64,000 nt of DNA from NCBI RefSeq assembly GCF_000092225.1, contig NC_014158.1, forward strand, positions 1,116,001 through 1,180,000. Reading direction: 5' to 3'. Under the pieces are notes generated by a model. The model did no database searches and had not been told where the DNA came from. It was given only the letters and a program-made list of their open reading frames with translations. Position numbers and translations under genes: made by a program. The DNA is from Tsukamurella paurometabola DSM 20162. GTDB taxonomy: Bacteria; Actinomycetota; Actinomycetes; Mycobacteriales; Mycobacteriaceae. This document shows positions 42,701 to 50,483 of this stretch, in pieces; positions within the stretch are counted from its first letter, which is position 1, and the number at the start of each line of letters is the position of its first letter.

Positions 42701-43058
42701 CGTCGATGTCAAGACCGGGCGGACTCTTCCCAGCCAGGCCGATGGGCAGGCGCACGCGCAGTTGCGTACGTATCAGGTGGCGATCGCGCACGGCGGCCTC
42801 GGCGGTGTCCCCGAGACTCCCGGCGGCGGGAAACTGCTGTACGTGGCCAAGCCGCACAATAAGACCGGCGCCACGGTACGGGAGCAGGACGCGCTCACCC
42901 CCGCCGATGTGGACGAGTGGCTCGGTGTAATCCGGGAGGCCGCGCGCCGGACCCGCGGCCCGGAGTTCGCGGCCACGCTCAACGCCTCCTGCCAGCACTG
43001 CGCGGTCGCGTCGTGCTGCCCCGTGGTCGACAAGGGCCGGAGCGTGACCGATGACTGA
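39774..43058 (+). CDS. adnA: ATP-dependent helicase-nuclease subunit AdnA
   Basis: A 1094-residue subunit of the AdnAB double-strand-break resection motor. Walker A GGPGTGKTS is at residues 60-68; the Walker B region reads LLVDDAQNL instead of the usual DE-Q, so it is degenerate, as expected since AdnB is the main motor. UvrD-like helicase domains occupy about residues 50-740. The C-terminal RecB-like nuclease (VVDVKTGR) is followed by cysteines CQHCAVASCC that with an upstream Cys hold an iron-sulfur cluster. GGAGG precedes the ATG. adnB starts 8 nt before its end. Confidence 0.95.
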   Translation: MAEASGGAGRVRRPRLSLQYTAPQPPPVREWGGPVAELVAPAAGALALDVGGWAPYRIRGGPGTGKTSALIDIAVAKLTDPFVEPESVLILTGSKRSAVALRRELSARVLADRGRAGVHASGEPLVRTVHSLAFAVLRLQAAHAGAPPPRLITGSEQDAVVRELLRGHVDDGGAFWPERLRPALVTGGFAGALRDLFAQAAQRGAGPEEIDELAARYDRPEWAAAAAALREYQQTTLLRGSVGLAGPTAVAPAVDAAELIDAAVTALAGDDALLAQQRERIRFLLVDDAQNLDPLASALIRLLGTGTELTVIAGDPDQAINSFRGASTRFLQSLDVPAERDIVLERSFRFGEEITATVNRVSSRLPNRFGSVAPERPRPGSAAVRLFSTAAKEADAIAAMLRREHVLGGVPWEDMAIVVRSVSASVAPLRRALAYAGVPVTVAADDVPLARQRAVHALLSTVRAACEPESLDPAEAVALLSGPVGGGDPLTLRRVRRAVRRADPSDERGSAEILGAVVAGSVDFAPYRAALTELEAEPVERVLAAVHAARAAAVEGTVEEVLWAAWSVTGLSGRWGALALRGGSVGEQADRDLDAVMGLFDAAADFTDTLPTASPARFIEYIEQLHIPRASGGGRRETPTTPGVTVVSAHGAAGREWDVVAVAGVQEGRWPNLRRRGGLLGTEELLDALDGIDPAALPTVSRSLPLLAEERRLLLVACSRARRTLLITAVDTADGDGDLVPSRFLQGIAPSGEEDPETYTPAVESEPAASLDLRTLVATLRAAACDPRREESERAHAARQLARLAADRVPGAHPDSWYGLAGASTDDPLWQPDDGPVALSPSNVEALSACALRWMLERFGGSDGDSAKQATGNLVHTLVQAVAGRIPKDEVTRSLEKVWDRVDLEADWFARRELIRTEEMLESFRAWLAGSRSELTEAGVEVPIDTVIEGTDGAPDVQIRGRVDRLERDPLGRTVVVDVKTGRTLPSQADGQAHAQLRTYQVAIAHGGLGGVPETPGGGKLLYVAKPHNKTGATVREQDALTPADVDEWLGVIREAARRTRGPEFAATLNASCQHCAVASCCPVVDKGRSVTDD

Positions 43059-46000
43059 GCCGATGCCCCAGGACTTCCCCCACGCGCCGCTGATCTCGGC
43101 CGAGGACCTCGCCTACGAACTGGGCCAGGCGTTCGCTCCCACGCAGGAGCAGCGTGCGGTGATCGAGGCGCCGCTCGGCCCGTGCCTGGTGGTGGCGGGT
43201 GCGGGGGCGGGGAAGACCGAGACCATGGCGGGACGGGTGGTGTGGCTGATCGCGAACCGGTACGTCACGCCCGACCAGGTACTGGGCCTCACGTTCACCC
43301 GCAAGGCCGCACAGCAGTTGATGATCCGGGTGCGCAAGCGGCTCTCCCGGCTCGGCGCGGCGCCCGCGCTGGAGCGGATCGACCCGAGCGGTGAGCTCCG
43401 GGTGCTGCTGCGCACCGTCGAACCCGAGATCAGCACGTACCACGCGTACGCGGGCCGGCTGCATGGCGATTACGGCATGCTGCTCCCGGTGGAGCCCACC
43501 GTGCGCCTGGTGTCGGAGACCGAGCGCTGGCAGATCGCTTTCGACGTGGTCACCGGCTGGGACGAGGCACTCGAGACCGACAAGAATCCGGCCACGCTCA
43601 CCGAACAGGTGCTGGGTCTGTCGGGCGCGCTCGCCGATCACCTGGTGACCCCCGACCAACTGGAAGCGAGCGACGACGAGCTGGAACGGCTGATCGGCCT
43701 GCTCCCGCCCGGCCCGCGCCAGCGCGCCGCCCCGAATGCGGCGTTGCTCAAGGCCGCCGACGTGCAGGAGCAGCGGCGTGCGCTGATCCCGCTCGTCCGC
43801 GCGGTGGCCGCCGAGATGCGGGTGCGGGAGGTGCTCGACTTCGGTAGCCAGATGGGTCTGGCCGCGCAGCTGGCGCTGGCCAATCCTGATGTGGCGGCGC
43901 TGGAACGCTCGCGGTTCGGCGCCGTCCTGCTGGACGAGTACCAGGACACCGGCCATGCGCAGCGCATGCTGCTGGCGTCCTTGTTCGGCGGGCCCGGCGG
44001 CGCCGCGGCGGTGACCGCGGTGGGTGACCCGATCCAATCGATCTACGGCTGGCGCGGCGCATCGGCGGCCAACCTGCCCCGGTTCGCCACCGACTTCCCG
44101 CAGGCCGACGGGATGCCGGCGCCCCGCCGCGAGCTGCTCACCAGCTGGCGCAACCCCACCGGCGCGCTCAGCCTGGCGAACGCCGTATCCGAGGATCTGC
44201 GACGTCGAGGCGTCCCGGTCTCCGAGCTCCGTGCCCGGCCCGACGCACCGTCGGGCGATCTGCGGATCGCCTTGCACTCCACGGTGATCGACGAGCGGAC
44301 CTGGGTGGCCGATGCGATCACCGCGCTGTGGCGCGGCCGCCTCGACGCCGGCGATCCGCCGCCGACCGTCGCGGTCCTGGTGCGCCGCAATGCCGATTCG
44401 GCGGGGCTGGCCGCCGCACTGGGCGAGCGCGGCGTGCCCGTGGAGGTGGTGGGCCTCGGCGGTCTGCTGCACACACCCGAGGTGCAGGACCTGGTGGCGC
44501 TGCTGCGGCTGGCCGTTGAACCGCTCGCCGGCACTGCGGCGATGCGCCTGCTCACCGGGCCTCGGTGGCAGCTCGGCGCGGCCGACCTGCGGGCGCTGTG
44601 GAATCGGGCAAGGCGGATCGCGCACGGCACCGGCAGAGCGGCCACGGGGCTGGTGACCACGGCGGACGAGCTCGATCAGGCATTGGACGCCACTCTGCCC
44701 GCAGAACTGCTCGACGCGGCCGGACTGGGGGATGCGATCGCCGATCCCGGACCGGACTCCGATTACTCGGCGGCCGGTCTGGCGAAGATCCGCTCGCTCG
44801 ACCGGGAGATCCGCAACGTCCGTGAGCGGCTCGGTCACCCGCTGCCGGAGGTGGTGGCCGAGGCCGAGCGCGTTCTGGGGGTGAGCATCGAGACCCGGAT
44901 CCGCGCGGCCCGTCAGCTCGGTGGGCGCGCCACCGGACGCGAGCATCTCGACGCGTTCGCCGATGTGGTGGTGTCCTACGCCGAGCGGCCGACGGCCACG
45001 CTGCCCGGCCTGCTGTCCTTCCTGGCCGCGGCCGAGGCGGTGGAAGGCGGACTTACCCCGGGAGACGTCGAGGTGGCCACCGACCGGGTGCAGGTGCTCA
45101 CCGTGCACTCGGCGAAGGGCCTCGAATGGGACGTGGTCGCGGTGCCGCACCTCTCGGAGGGCATCTTCCCGTCGAACCGGGCGATGCCCACTTGGCTGTC
45201 TACTCCCGCCGAGCTGCCGCCCGAGTTGCGGGGCGATGTCGCGGAACCCGGTGAGTCCGACGGGGTGCCGCGGCTCGACCTGAGCGAGTGCAACAACCGC
45301 AAAGACCTCGAGGATGCGCTCGATACGCACCGCGCGGCGCTCAAAGCGATGAACATGCACGAGGATGAGCGGCTGTTCTACGTCGCGGTCACTCGTACAC
45401 AGGGCACGCTGCTGCTGTCGGGGCACTACTGGAGCGAGGACGTGAAGACGGCGAAGGCGCCGTCCCGCTTCCTCGATCGTGCCCGCGAGCACGCGCCCGA
45501 GGCGGTCGGTCACTGGGCCGCGACGCCCGTCGACGATGCGGAGAATCCGCTGGAGGCCGAGCCGGTGCAGGCCCCGTGGCCGCGAGACTTTCTCGCCGCT
45601 CATCGGGCCGATGCGGATGCGGGGGCGGCGCTGGTGCTGGCGGCCCTCGCCGATCCGGACGGGACCGAGGCGGATGCGCGGGCGCCCGGGGAGGATCCGC
45701 ACGGCTGGGCGGCGGATGTGACCGCTCTGCTCGCCGAGCGTGCGCGGCAGGCGGCGATGGATCTCGAAGTGGCCGTGCCGCGCGAGGTTTCGGTGAGTCA
45801 GCTGGTGGAATTACGGCGCAGCCCGGAGACTTTCGCGCGCAGGTTGCGGCGGCCCGTACCGTACCGGCCGAACCCGTACGCCCGGCGCGGCACGGCCTTC
45901 CACGCCTGGCTGGAGCGCCGGTACGGTGCATCGCGCCTGTTGGACTTCGACGAGTTGCCCGGCGCCGCCGACGGTGATGCCGGTGCCGACGAGAATCTGG

Positions 46001-46386
46001 CGTTGCTGCAGCGGCGTTTCGAAGAGAGCGAGTGGGCGGCGCGCACCCCCGTCGACATCGAGGTACCGTTCGAGATCGCCGCGGCCGGCACGGTGGTCCG
46101 GGGCCGGATGGACGCCGTCTTCCGCGATCCGGGAGGTGGTTTCACCGTGGTCGACTGGAAGACCGGGGTGCGGCCGTCCGAGCCCGCCGATGAGCGCGCC
46201 GCCGCAGTGCAGCTGGCCGCGTACCGTCTGGCGTGGGCGAGGCTCCGCGACGTTCCCGTCGACGAGGTGCGGGCGGCCTTCTTCTACGTCCGGTCCGGCG
46301 AGACCGTCTCACCGTCCGACCTGCTCGACCACGCCGGACTGGAACTGCTGATCACGAGCGCGGGGCGCAGCGATCTCGGCGAATAA
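43051..46386 (+). CDS. adnB: ATP-dependent helicase-nuclease subunit AdnB
   Basis: A 1111-residue partner of AdnA and the leading motor of the complex. Walker A GAGAGKT is at residues 50-56 and Walker B VLLDEYQDT is intact; other UvrD motifs (GDPIQSIYGWRGA, TVHSAKGLEWDVV, LFYVAVTR) are present. The nuclease domain near the C-terminus has FTVVDWKTG and the metal-binding Asp/Glu residues. AdnAB resects broken DNA ends ahead of RecA in mycobacteria. Translationally coupled to adnA (ATGACTGA overlap). Confidence 0.95.
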   Translation: MTEPMPQDFPHAPLISAEDLAYELGQAFAPTQEQRAVIEAPLGPCLVVAGAGAGKTETMAGRVVWLIANRYVTPDQVLGLTFTRKAAQQLMIRVRKRLSRLGAAPALERIDPSGELRVLLRTVEPEISTYHAYAGRLHGDYGMLLPVEPTVRLVSETERWQIAFDVVTGWDEALETDKNPATLTEQVLGLSGALADHLVTPDQLEASDDELERLIGLLPPGPRQRAAPNAALLKAADVQEQRRALIPLVRAVAAEMRVREVLDFGSQMGLAAQLALANPDVAALERSRFGAVLLDEYQDTGHAQRMLLASLFGGPGGAAAVTAVGDPIQSIYGWRGASAANLPRFATDFPQADGMPAPRRELLTSWRNPTGALSLANAVSEDLRRRGVPVSELRARPDAPSGDLRIALHSTVIDERTWVADAITALWRGRLDAGDPPPTVAVLVRRNADSAGLAAALGERGVPVEVVGLGGLLHTPEVQDLVALLRLAVEPLAGTAAMRLLTGPRWQLGAADLRALWNRARRIAHGTGRAATGLVTTADELDQALDATLPAELLDAAGLGDAIADPGPDSDYSAAGLAKIRSLDREIRNVRERLGHPLPEVVAEAERVLGVSIETRIRAARQLGGRATGREHLDAFADVVVSYAERPTATLPGLLSFLAAAEAVEGGLTPGDVEVATDRVQVLTVHSAKGLEWDVVAVPHLSEGIFPSNRAMPTWLSTPAELPPELRGDVAEPGESDGVPRLDLSECNNRKDLEDALDTHRAALKAMNMHEDERLFYVAVTRTQGTLLLSGHYWSEDVKTAKAPSRFLDRAREHAPEAVGHWAATPVDDAENPLEAEPVQAPWPRDFLAAHRADADAGAALVLAALADPDGTEADARAPGEDPHGWAADVTALLAERARQAAMDLEVAVPREVSVSQLVELRRSPETFARRLRRPVPYRPNPYARRGTAFHAWLERRYGASRLLDFDELPGAADGDAGADENLALLQRRFEESEWAARTPVDIEVPFEIAAAGTVVRGRMDAVFRDPGGGFTVVDWKTGVRPSEPADERAAAVQLAAYRLAWARLRDVPVDEVRAAFFYVRSGETVSPSDLLDHAGLELLITSAGRSDLGE

Positions 46387-46531
46387 AATTGTTTCGCCAC
46401 GGTAATTCTCCGTAACACCTCCGTGACACTGCATTTGGTTGAATACTATCGTTGTCGATTTGCTATTCCACAGCACACCTGCCGCGAACCGGTATGCGTG
46501 TGCCCAACTCGAGAGCAGCGGAGCATTGACC

Positions 46532-47134
46532 ATGTCGAATCTGCATGAAGGCCGTTCGAAGTCCACATCGTTGGTGCGGCGCACGGCCGCCGCGAGCGCG
46601 GCGGCCGCCGCCCTGGTCGCGGCCGGGGCGTACGGCGCCGTCCACGCGGCTGTCGAAGACCTGAGCTGGGGTGATTGCCCGTCGGCCGTGACCGCGGTGA
46701 ACCCCGACGGTGAACGAGCCCGGTGCACCACGATCTCGGTGCCGCTCGACTACACCAATCCCGCGGCGGGGAAGATCGACCTCCTGGTCAGCGGATTTCT
46801 CCCGAAGGGCAAGGCCGCGAGCCGCGTGATCCTCGGCAACCCGGGCGGCCCGGGAGGAGACGCGTACGACTTCTGGAGCGCGAAGGGCCGCTCGGGCCAG
46901 TGGCTCTTCGACGACAACGCGCTGATCGCCATCCAGCCGCGCGGTCTCCAGTTCTCCACGCCGCTGAGCTGCTCGACCACGGCGGAGTGCGATGCGGTCA
47001 TCGCCGCCAATCCCGACTATCTACCGAACCTGACCACCGAGAACGTCGCGCGCGATATGGAGGAGTTCCGTAAGGCGGCCGGACTGAGCACGATCTCGTA
47101 CTACGGGGCCTCGTGGGGAACTCGTGGGTTCTAG
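46532..47134 (+). pseudogene. 5' fragment of secreted alpha/beta hydrolase (TAP-like), cut by IS
   Basis: Encodes the first 197 residues of an exported tripeptidyl-aminopeptidase-like hydrolase: signal/anchor (LVRRTAAASAAAAALVAAGAYGA), oxyanion loop GNPGGPGG and the nucleophile elbow GASWGT with Ser194. Three codons after the Ser the IS30-family element interrupts it; the frame then reads RGF and stops at TAG inside the element. Without the element and one ACT copy, it joins the fragment at 48908 in frame. The truncated product lacks the acid and histidine of the triad and is presumably inactive. Confidence 0.88.
47120..47122 (+). repeat. left copy of 3-bp target duplication (ACT)
   Basis: ACT borders the left end of the IS30-family element; the same triplet follows the right end at 48905-48907. 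Two- or three-base duplications are typical of IS30-family insertion. Confidence 0.75.
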
Positions 47135-47151
47135 CGATCCCCGCAACACCG
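47123..47151 (+). repeat. left terminal inverted repeat of the IS
   Basis: Starts CGTGGGTTCTAGCGATCCCC and ends in GCAACACCG. Pairs with 48876-48904 at 23 of 29 positions; the inner GCAACACCG is perfect. Confidence 0.85.
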
Positions 47152-47177
47152 CGGATAGCAAGGAGTTGCGGGGATCG
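47135..47177 (+). promoter_or_regulatory. hairpin over transposase ribosome site and start
   Basis: CGATCCCCGCAAC (47135-47147) and GTTGCGGGGATCG (47165-47177) form a perfect 13-bp stem. The loop and the descending arm contain the AAGGAG ribosome site edge (47160-47165) and the first base of the transposase GTG. An RNA entering from outside the element would fold it and hide the start, while an mRNA begun inside would lack the left arm. Confidence 0.6.
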
Positions 47178-48550
47178 TGCATTCACCGATGGTGAAGAAG
47201 AGGTTCTTCAAGGAATTGGACGTGTCTGACGGCAATGTGTCGGTCGCTGCTAGGGCGGCGGGGGTGACAGTGAATACGGCGTTTGGATGGATGCGCAGGG
47301 CGGGCCTGCGTGGACGTGGGAGCACTAGCAATGGTGGTCATCCCGGCCGGGCCGAGTACGACCGGCTTCGCCGTGAGGGGGTGCTGCGGCCGGACGCTGC
47401 TCGGCGTGTCGGTGTCAGCGTTCGCACTGCTGGGGACTGGGATCGAGGGGTGCGCAAGATTGGCGATACTCGTATCCATCCCGACGGACGCAAGATCGAT
47501 TACCTGACAGGTGCGGTCACGTGGGTCGGAGTGGAATCGGATGCACCGAGGCAGCGGAGCCTGCATCCACGGTTTCTGACCTTGACCGAGCGGGAAACTA
47601 TCGCTGACATGCGCCGCGAGGGGGCATCGCTGCGGGCCATCGGCAGGGAGCTCGGCCGGCCAGCATCGACGATCAAACGGGAGATCGACGCTGGCGTTGT
47701 CAACGGTGCCTATCGCCCGCATCAGGCGCACCGCAGGTGGGAAAAGAGCCGGTCACGGCCGAAGCCAGCGAAACTGGCCCAGGCCGGTCCGCTGCGGGAC
47801 TACGTCGAGAACAAACTGCAGGACCAGTGGTCCCCAGAGCAGATATGTCACTCTCTAGTGACCGAGTTCCCCAACGAGCAAAGTATGCGTGTGAGCGTCG
47901 AGACGATCTACCAGTCGATCTACGTTCAGGCTCGGGGCGGCCTGCGCCGTGAAGTCGCGATGGCCTTGCGAACGGGCCGCACCCGCCGCAAGCCCCACCG
48001 CCGCGCCGAACATCGCACCAGACGATTCGTCGACAAGATGGTGATGATCTCCGACCGGCCCGCCGAGGTCGAGGATCGAGCCGTGCCAGGCCACTGGGAA
48101 GGTGACCTGATCGTCGGTACTCGCAGCGAGTCCGCGATCGTCACACTCGTCGAACGCTCCACCCGCTACGTCATGCTCGGCCACCTGCCTGGCGGCCACT
48201 CCGCCGAAGAAGTCCGTGACGTGCTGGTTTCGTTGATCGGAAATCTCCCAGGACATTTGCGGGGATCACTGACCTGGGACCAGGGCTGCGAGATGGCCGC
48301 CCACCAACAATTCACGGTCGCCACCGGGGTTCCGGTCTACTTCTGCGATCCCCACTCACCCTGGCAGCGCGGAAGCAACGAGAACACCAATGGACTACTG
48401 CGCCAGTACTTCCCGAAAGGCACCGACCTGAGCGCCTACGGCCGCGAAGACCTCGAACTCGTCGCCCAGAAACTCAATCGCCGACCACGCAAAACGCTCG
48501 GCTGGAAGACACCAGCCGAGCGTTTGCGTGACCTCATTACAGCTCGCTAG
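47177..48550 (+). CDS. IS30 family transposase
   Basis: A 457-residue DDE transposase. The N-terminal third has two helix-turn-helix regions (VSVAARAAGVTVNTAFGWMRRAG and LTERETIADMRREGASLRAIGRELGRPASTIKREI), the second being the IS30 type. The catalytic core contains the acidic triad in HWEGDLIVG, LTWDQGCEM and RGSNENTNGLLRQYFPKGTDL, all intact. GTG 47177 has AAGGAG 11 nt upstream; ATG 47189 is an alternative. It is longer than most IS30 transposases because of the extra N-terminal region. It appears complete and so possibly active. Confidence 0.93.
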   Translation: MHSPMVKKRFFKELDVSDGNVSVAARAAGVTVNTAFGWMRRAGLRGRGSTSNGGHPGRAEYDRLRREGVLRPDAARRVGVSVRTAGDWDRGVRKIGDTRIHPDGRKIDYLTGAVTWVGVESDAPRQRSLHPRFLTLTERETIADMRREGASLRAIGRELGRPASTIKREIDAGVVNGAYRPHQAHRRWEKSRSRPKPAKLAQAGPLRDYVENKLQDQWSPEQICHSLVTEFPNEQSMRVSVETIYQSIYVQARGGLRREVAMALRTGRTRRKPHRRAEHRTRRFVDKMVMISDRPAEVEDRAVPGHWEGDLIVGTRSESAIVTLVERSTRYVMLGHLPGGHSAEEVRDVLVSLIGNLPGHLRGSLTWDQGCEMAAHQQFTVATGVPVYFCDPHSPWQRGSNENTNGLLRQYFPKGTDLSAYGREDLELVAQKLNRRPRKTLGWKTPAERLRDLITAR

Positions 48551-48603
48551 CACCGATGCCCCGCGCTCGTATCGCGAGCGTAGGACATCGTGCGGCGTTT
48601 GGA

Positions 48604-48762
48604 TCAGTGCTCGTCGTAGTGGTCACCATGCGGAGCGTGACGGTGCCCATCGTGGACGTAGTCCACGTGATCGCCGTGCTGGATAGCCTCGTGGCCGCAG
48701 TCGGGTCCATGGGCATGGTCGGAGTGGTCGTGTGCCAGGTGCTCAGTGCGCGTCATCGTCAT
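48604..48762 (-). CDS. His-rich metal-binding passenger protein (52 aa)
   Basis: A 52-residue protein with 14 histidines and one cysteine, including HAHGPDCGHEAIQHGDHVDY, then VHDGHRHAPHGDHYDEH. Very similar His-rich small proteins occur near zinc, cadmium or nickel transporters and metalloregulators in many bacteria and are thought to buffer or deliver metal. It lies inside the IS between the transposase stop and the right repeat, on the opposite strand. The ATG at 48762 coincides with the expected transcription start of the promoter upstream; ATGs at 48768 and 48756 are alternatives. There is no ribosome binding site. It is too short for usual gene finding. Confidence 0.8.
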   Translation of the reverse strand: MTMTRTEHLAHDHSDHAHGPDCGHEAIQHGDHVDYVHDGHRHAPHGDHYDEH

Positions 48763-48769
48763 AGGCATG

Positions 48770-48799
48770 ATTATATGCGAATGCGTGCACGTAATGCAA
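48770..48799 (-). promoter_or_regulatory. promoter of His-rich passenger gene
   Basis: On the minus strand TTGCAT (48794-48799), 18 nt, and a perfect TATAAT (48770-48775). The predicted start of transcription, 48762-48763, falls on the ATG, implying a leaderless mRNA. GCAT-N6-ATGC across the -10 is a possible metalloregulator site. Confidence 0.6.
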
Positions 48800-48818
48800 C
48801 GAGCACCGCGGATCCCAG

Positions 48819-48851
48819 AAGCGCTCCGCTGGAATACTCAGCGGAGCACTT
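48819..48851. other. hairpin near IS right end
   Basis: AAGCGCTCCGCT (48819-48830) and AGCGGAGCACTT (48840-48851) pair at 11 of 12 positions with a 9-nt loop, between the passenger promoter and the right terminal repeat. It may stop transcription entering from the hydrolase side. Confidence 0.45.
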
Positions 48852-48875
48852 CCGTATGGTGGGCCCTACCAGGCT

Positions 48876-48904
48876 CGGTGTTGCGACGATCCCTAGAATC
48901 CGCC
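48876..48904 (-). repeat. right terminal inverted repeat of the IS
   Basis: Complement begins GGCGGATTCTAGGGATCGTC and ends GCAACACCG; it matches the left repeat at 23 of 29 positions and is followed by the ACT duplication at 48905-48907. Confidence 0.85.
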
Positions 48905-50476
48905 ACTTCGCTCGGGGCCGCCTTCGCGAGCATGTTCCCGGGATCGGTCGATCGCCTGATCCTCGACTCCAACATGAACCCGAAGACCATCGGTGTGGGC
49001 GGGGGACTGCTGGCAGCTGCGGCGCAGAACGAGGCCTTCCGTGCCCGGCTGAGCCAGTACTTCGAATGGGCTGCGGCGAACGACGACAAGGTCAAACTCG
49101 GTTCCACACCGCTCCAGGTCTTCGAGAAGTGGAACGCGGCCCGACTGTCGGCGTCGCCGAAAGCGTATGCGGCGAACTACCTGCCGCCCGCGGCGATCGC
49201 CGAGGATCTTCCCGAGAACCTGCGCCCCTTCGCCGCCGTGATCCTGCCCGCATACAACACGGCCCGGCAGGTGTACGAGCGGATCGCCTACAACGTGCGC
49301 GTCACGGTGGGACTGATGAGCGGGGCGCTGTCGCCGACCGATGTGATCACGGCGACCCGAGGGCCGTCGAACATCATGCTGAACTCCACCAGCAAGATGT
49401 ACAACCGCGCGCAGTGGACGGGGCTGTCCCAGCAGATCTACGGGATGACGGTCGAGGGTAAGCCCGATTCGGCATTCCCGGGCACGAGCGCGGCGATCGG
49501 CGCCGGCAACGGCACCGTCACCATCTACGACCGGATGGGCCCCGCCGTCGTCGACGCCTCCGCCAAGGCGGCGCAGACCGGCAAGATCGATGTCAGTTAC
49601 CTCCCGGCCGCGCTGATATCCGCAGGTGGGCTGCTGTTCAACGTCGTGACCGGCGCCGATACCGCCAGCTCCCTGAGCGCCTTCATGCGCACCATGGGCA
49701 ACGTGATGGCCTTCGCGGGTTCGAACCGGGCTCCGGACTACTCGGTCAACCTCGCCACCTCGCCGCTGCTGTTGCAGAGCTACGGCGATCCCGCCACGCC
49801 CTACTCGGGAGTCGCCGCGATGCGGGATGCCGTGCGCGGCATGCTGATCTCGGTCGGCGGCGGCGACCACGGCCTGTTCCGGCGGGGTGAGGCGACCGTC
49901 GACAACGCGGTCAAGCAGTACCTGGCCGACGGCACCGTCTCGGTCACCACCGCACCCGAGGCCGCCCTCGGGCCCGATGGCAAGTACATCACGCCGAGCG
50001 TCCGTCCCACGGCCACGACCAGTGCGCCGCAACCGGTGGCCGTGGCGGCCGCCGCCACATCGTCGGCGGGTGCGGCGTCCGCAGCATCGACGACCGCACC
50101 GGAGACCGCCGCATCGGGGACGGCAGCGCCGGTGACGAGCGCATCGGCTGCGAGCACGCCGTCGAGCTCGGCGGGTTCATCGGGTGCGCCGTCGAGCGGT
50201 ACGGCGTCGGCCACCTGGGCATCCACGAGCGGGACCACGGAATCGTCGCCCTCGGCCGGAGCGAATGCCGCGGCGGCGCCGACGGTCACCGAACCCGCAT
50301 CGTCGAAGACAGAGGCGTCGAAGTCGGAGGCGTCGAAGGCAGAGGCGTCGAAGGCAGAGGCATCGAAGGCGGAGGCATCGAAGGCGGAGACGGCCACGGC
50401 CTCCGCCGGCGATCAATCCACCTCCGGGACCTCGTCGTCGACAGCGGACGAGGCACGGTCCGCGACAGAGGACTGA
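48905..50476 (+). pseudogene. 3' fragment of secreted alpha/beta hydrolase (TAP-like)
   Basis: Continuation of the interrupted gene from ACT TCG CTC GGG (T-S-L-G), giving SWGT-SLGAAFASMFPGSVDR when rejoined; 522 residues follow the duplication. It contains the rest of the fold with the acid in SYGDPATPY and the histidine in GGGDHGLF. After about residue 560 of the joined protein comes a Ser/Thr/Ala/Pro-rich tail with five EASKA/EASKS units, likely wall-spanning or wall-binding. No start codon with a good ribosome site is evident for independent expression. Total restored length 719 residues. Confidence 0.85.
50312..50386 (+). repeat. five 15-bp repeats encoding EASK(A/S)
   Basis: Five tandem 15-bp units (EASKS then four EASKA) in the low-complexity tail. 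Lys/Ala/Glu pentads resemble heparin-binding haemagglutinin tails in composition. Variation in copy number is likely. Confidence 0.85.
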
Positions 50477-50483
50477 GCGCGGC

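Larger units (their letters stand above)
47123..48904 (+). mobile_element. IS30-family insertion element with passenger gene, 1782 bp
   Basis: The ends carry 29-bp inverted repeats (47123-47151 and 48876-48904) agreeing at 23 of 29 positions without gaps, flanked by ACT on both sides. It contains a 457-aa IS30 transposase and, between its stop and the right end, about 320 bp holding a His-rich gene on the opposite strand. Usual IS30 elements are 1.0-1.25 kb, so this one is about 0.5 kb longer. It interrupts a hydrolase gene in frame. Sharp ends and preserved duplication suggest a recent insertion. Confidence 0.9.

Noticed and set aside
42979-45702. 907-codon minus-strand frame inside adnAB
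   Set aside because: Shadow frame caused by high GC at third positions; the plus-strand helicase motifs are unequivocal.
47123-48550. A shorter IS ending just after the transposase stop
   Set aside because: No inverted repeat is found near 48550; the 29-bp repeat at 48876-48904 and the ACT duplication fix the larger boundaries.
48746-48904. Alternative N-terminus for the 3' hydrolase fragment starting inside the IS
   Set aside because: The stretch is IS sequence including the passenger promoter and terminal repeat; there is no ribosome site or signal peptide.
49801-50397. Minus-strand frame with AFDAS pentapeptide repeats
   Set aside because: It is the reverse reading of the EASKA repeat tail of the hydrolase and not a separate repeat protein.
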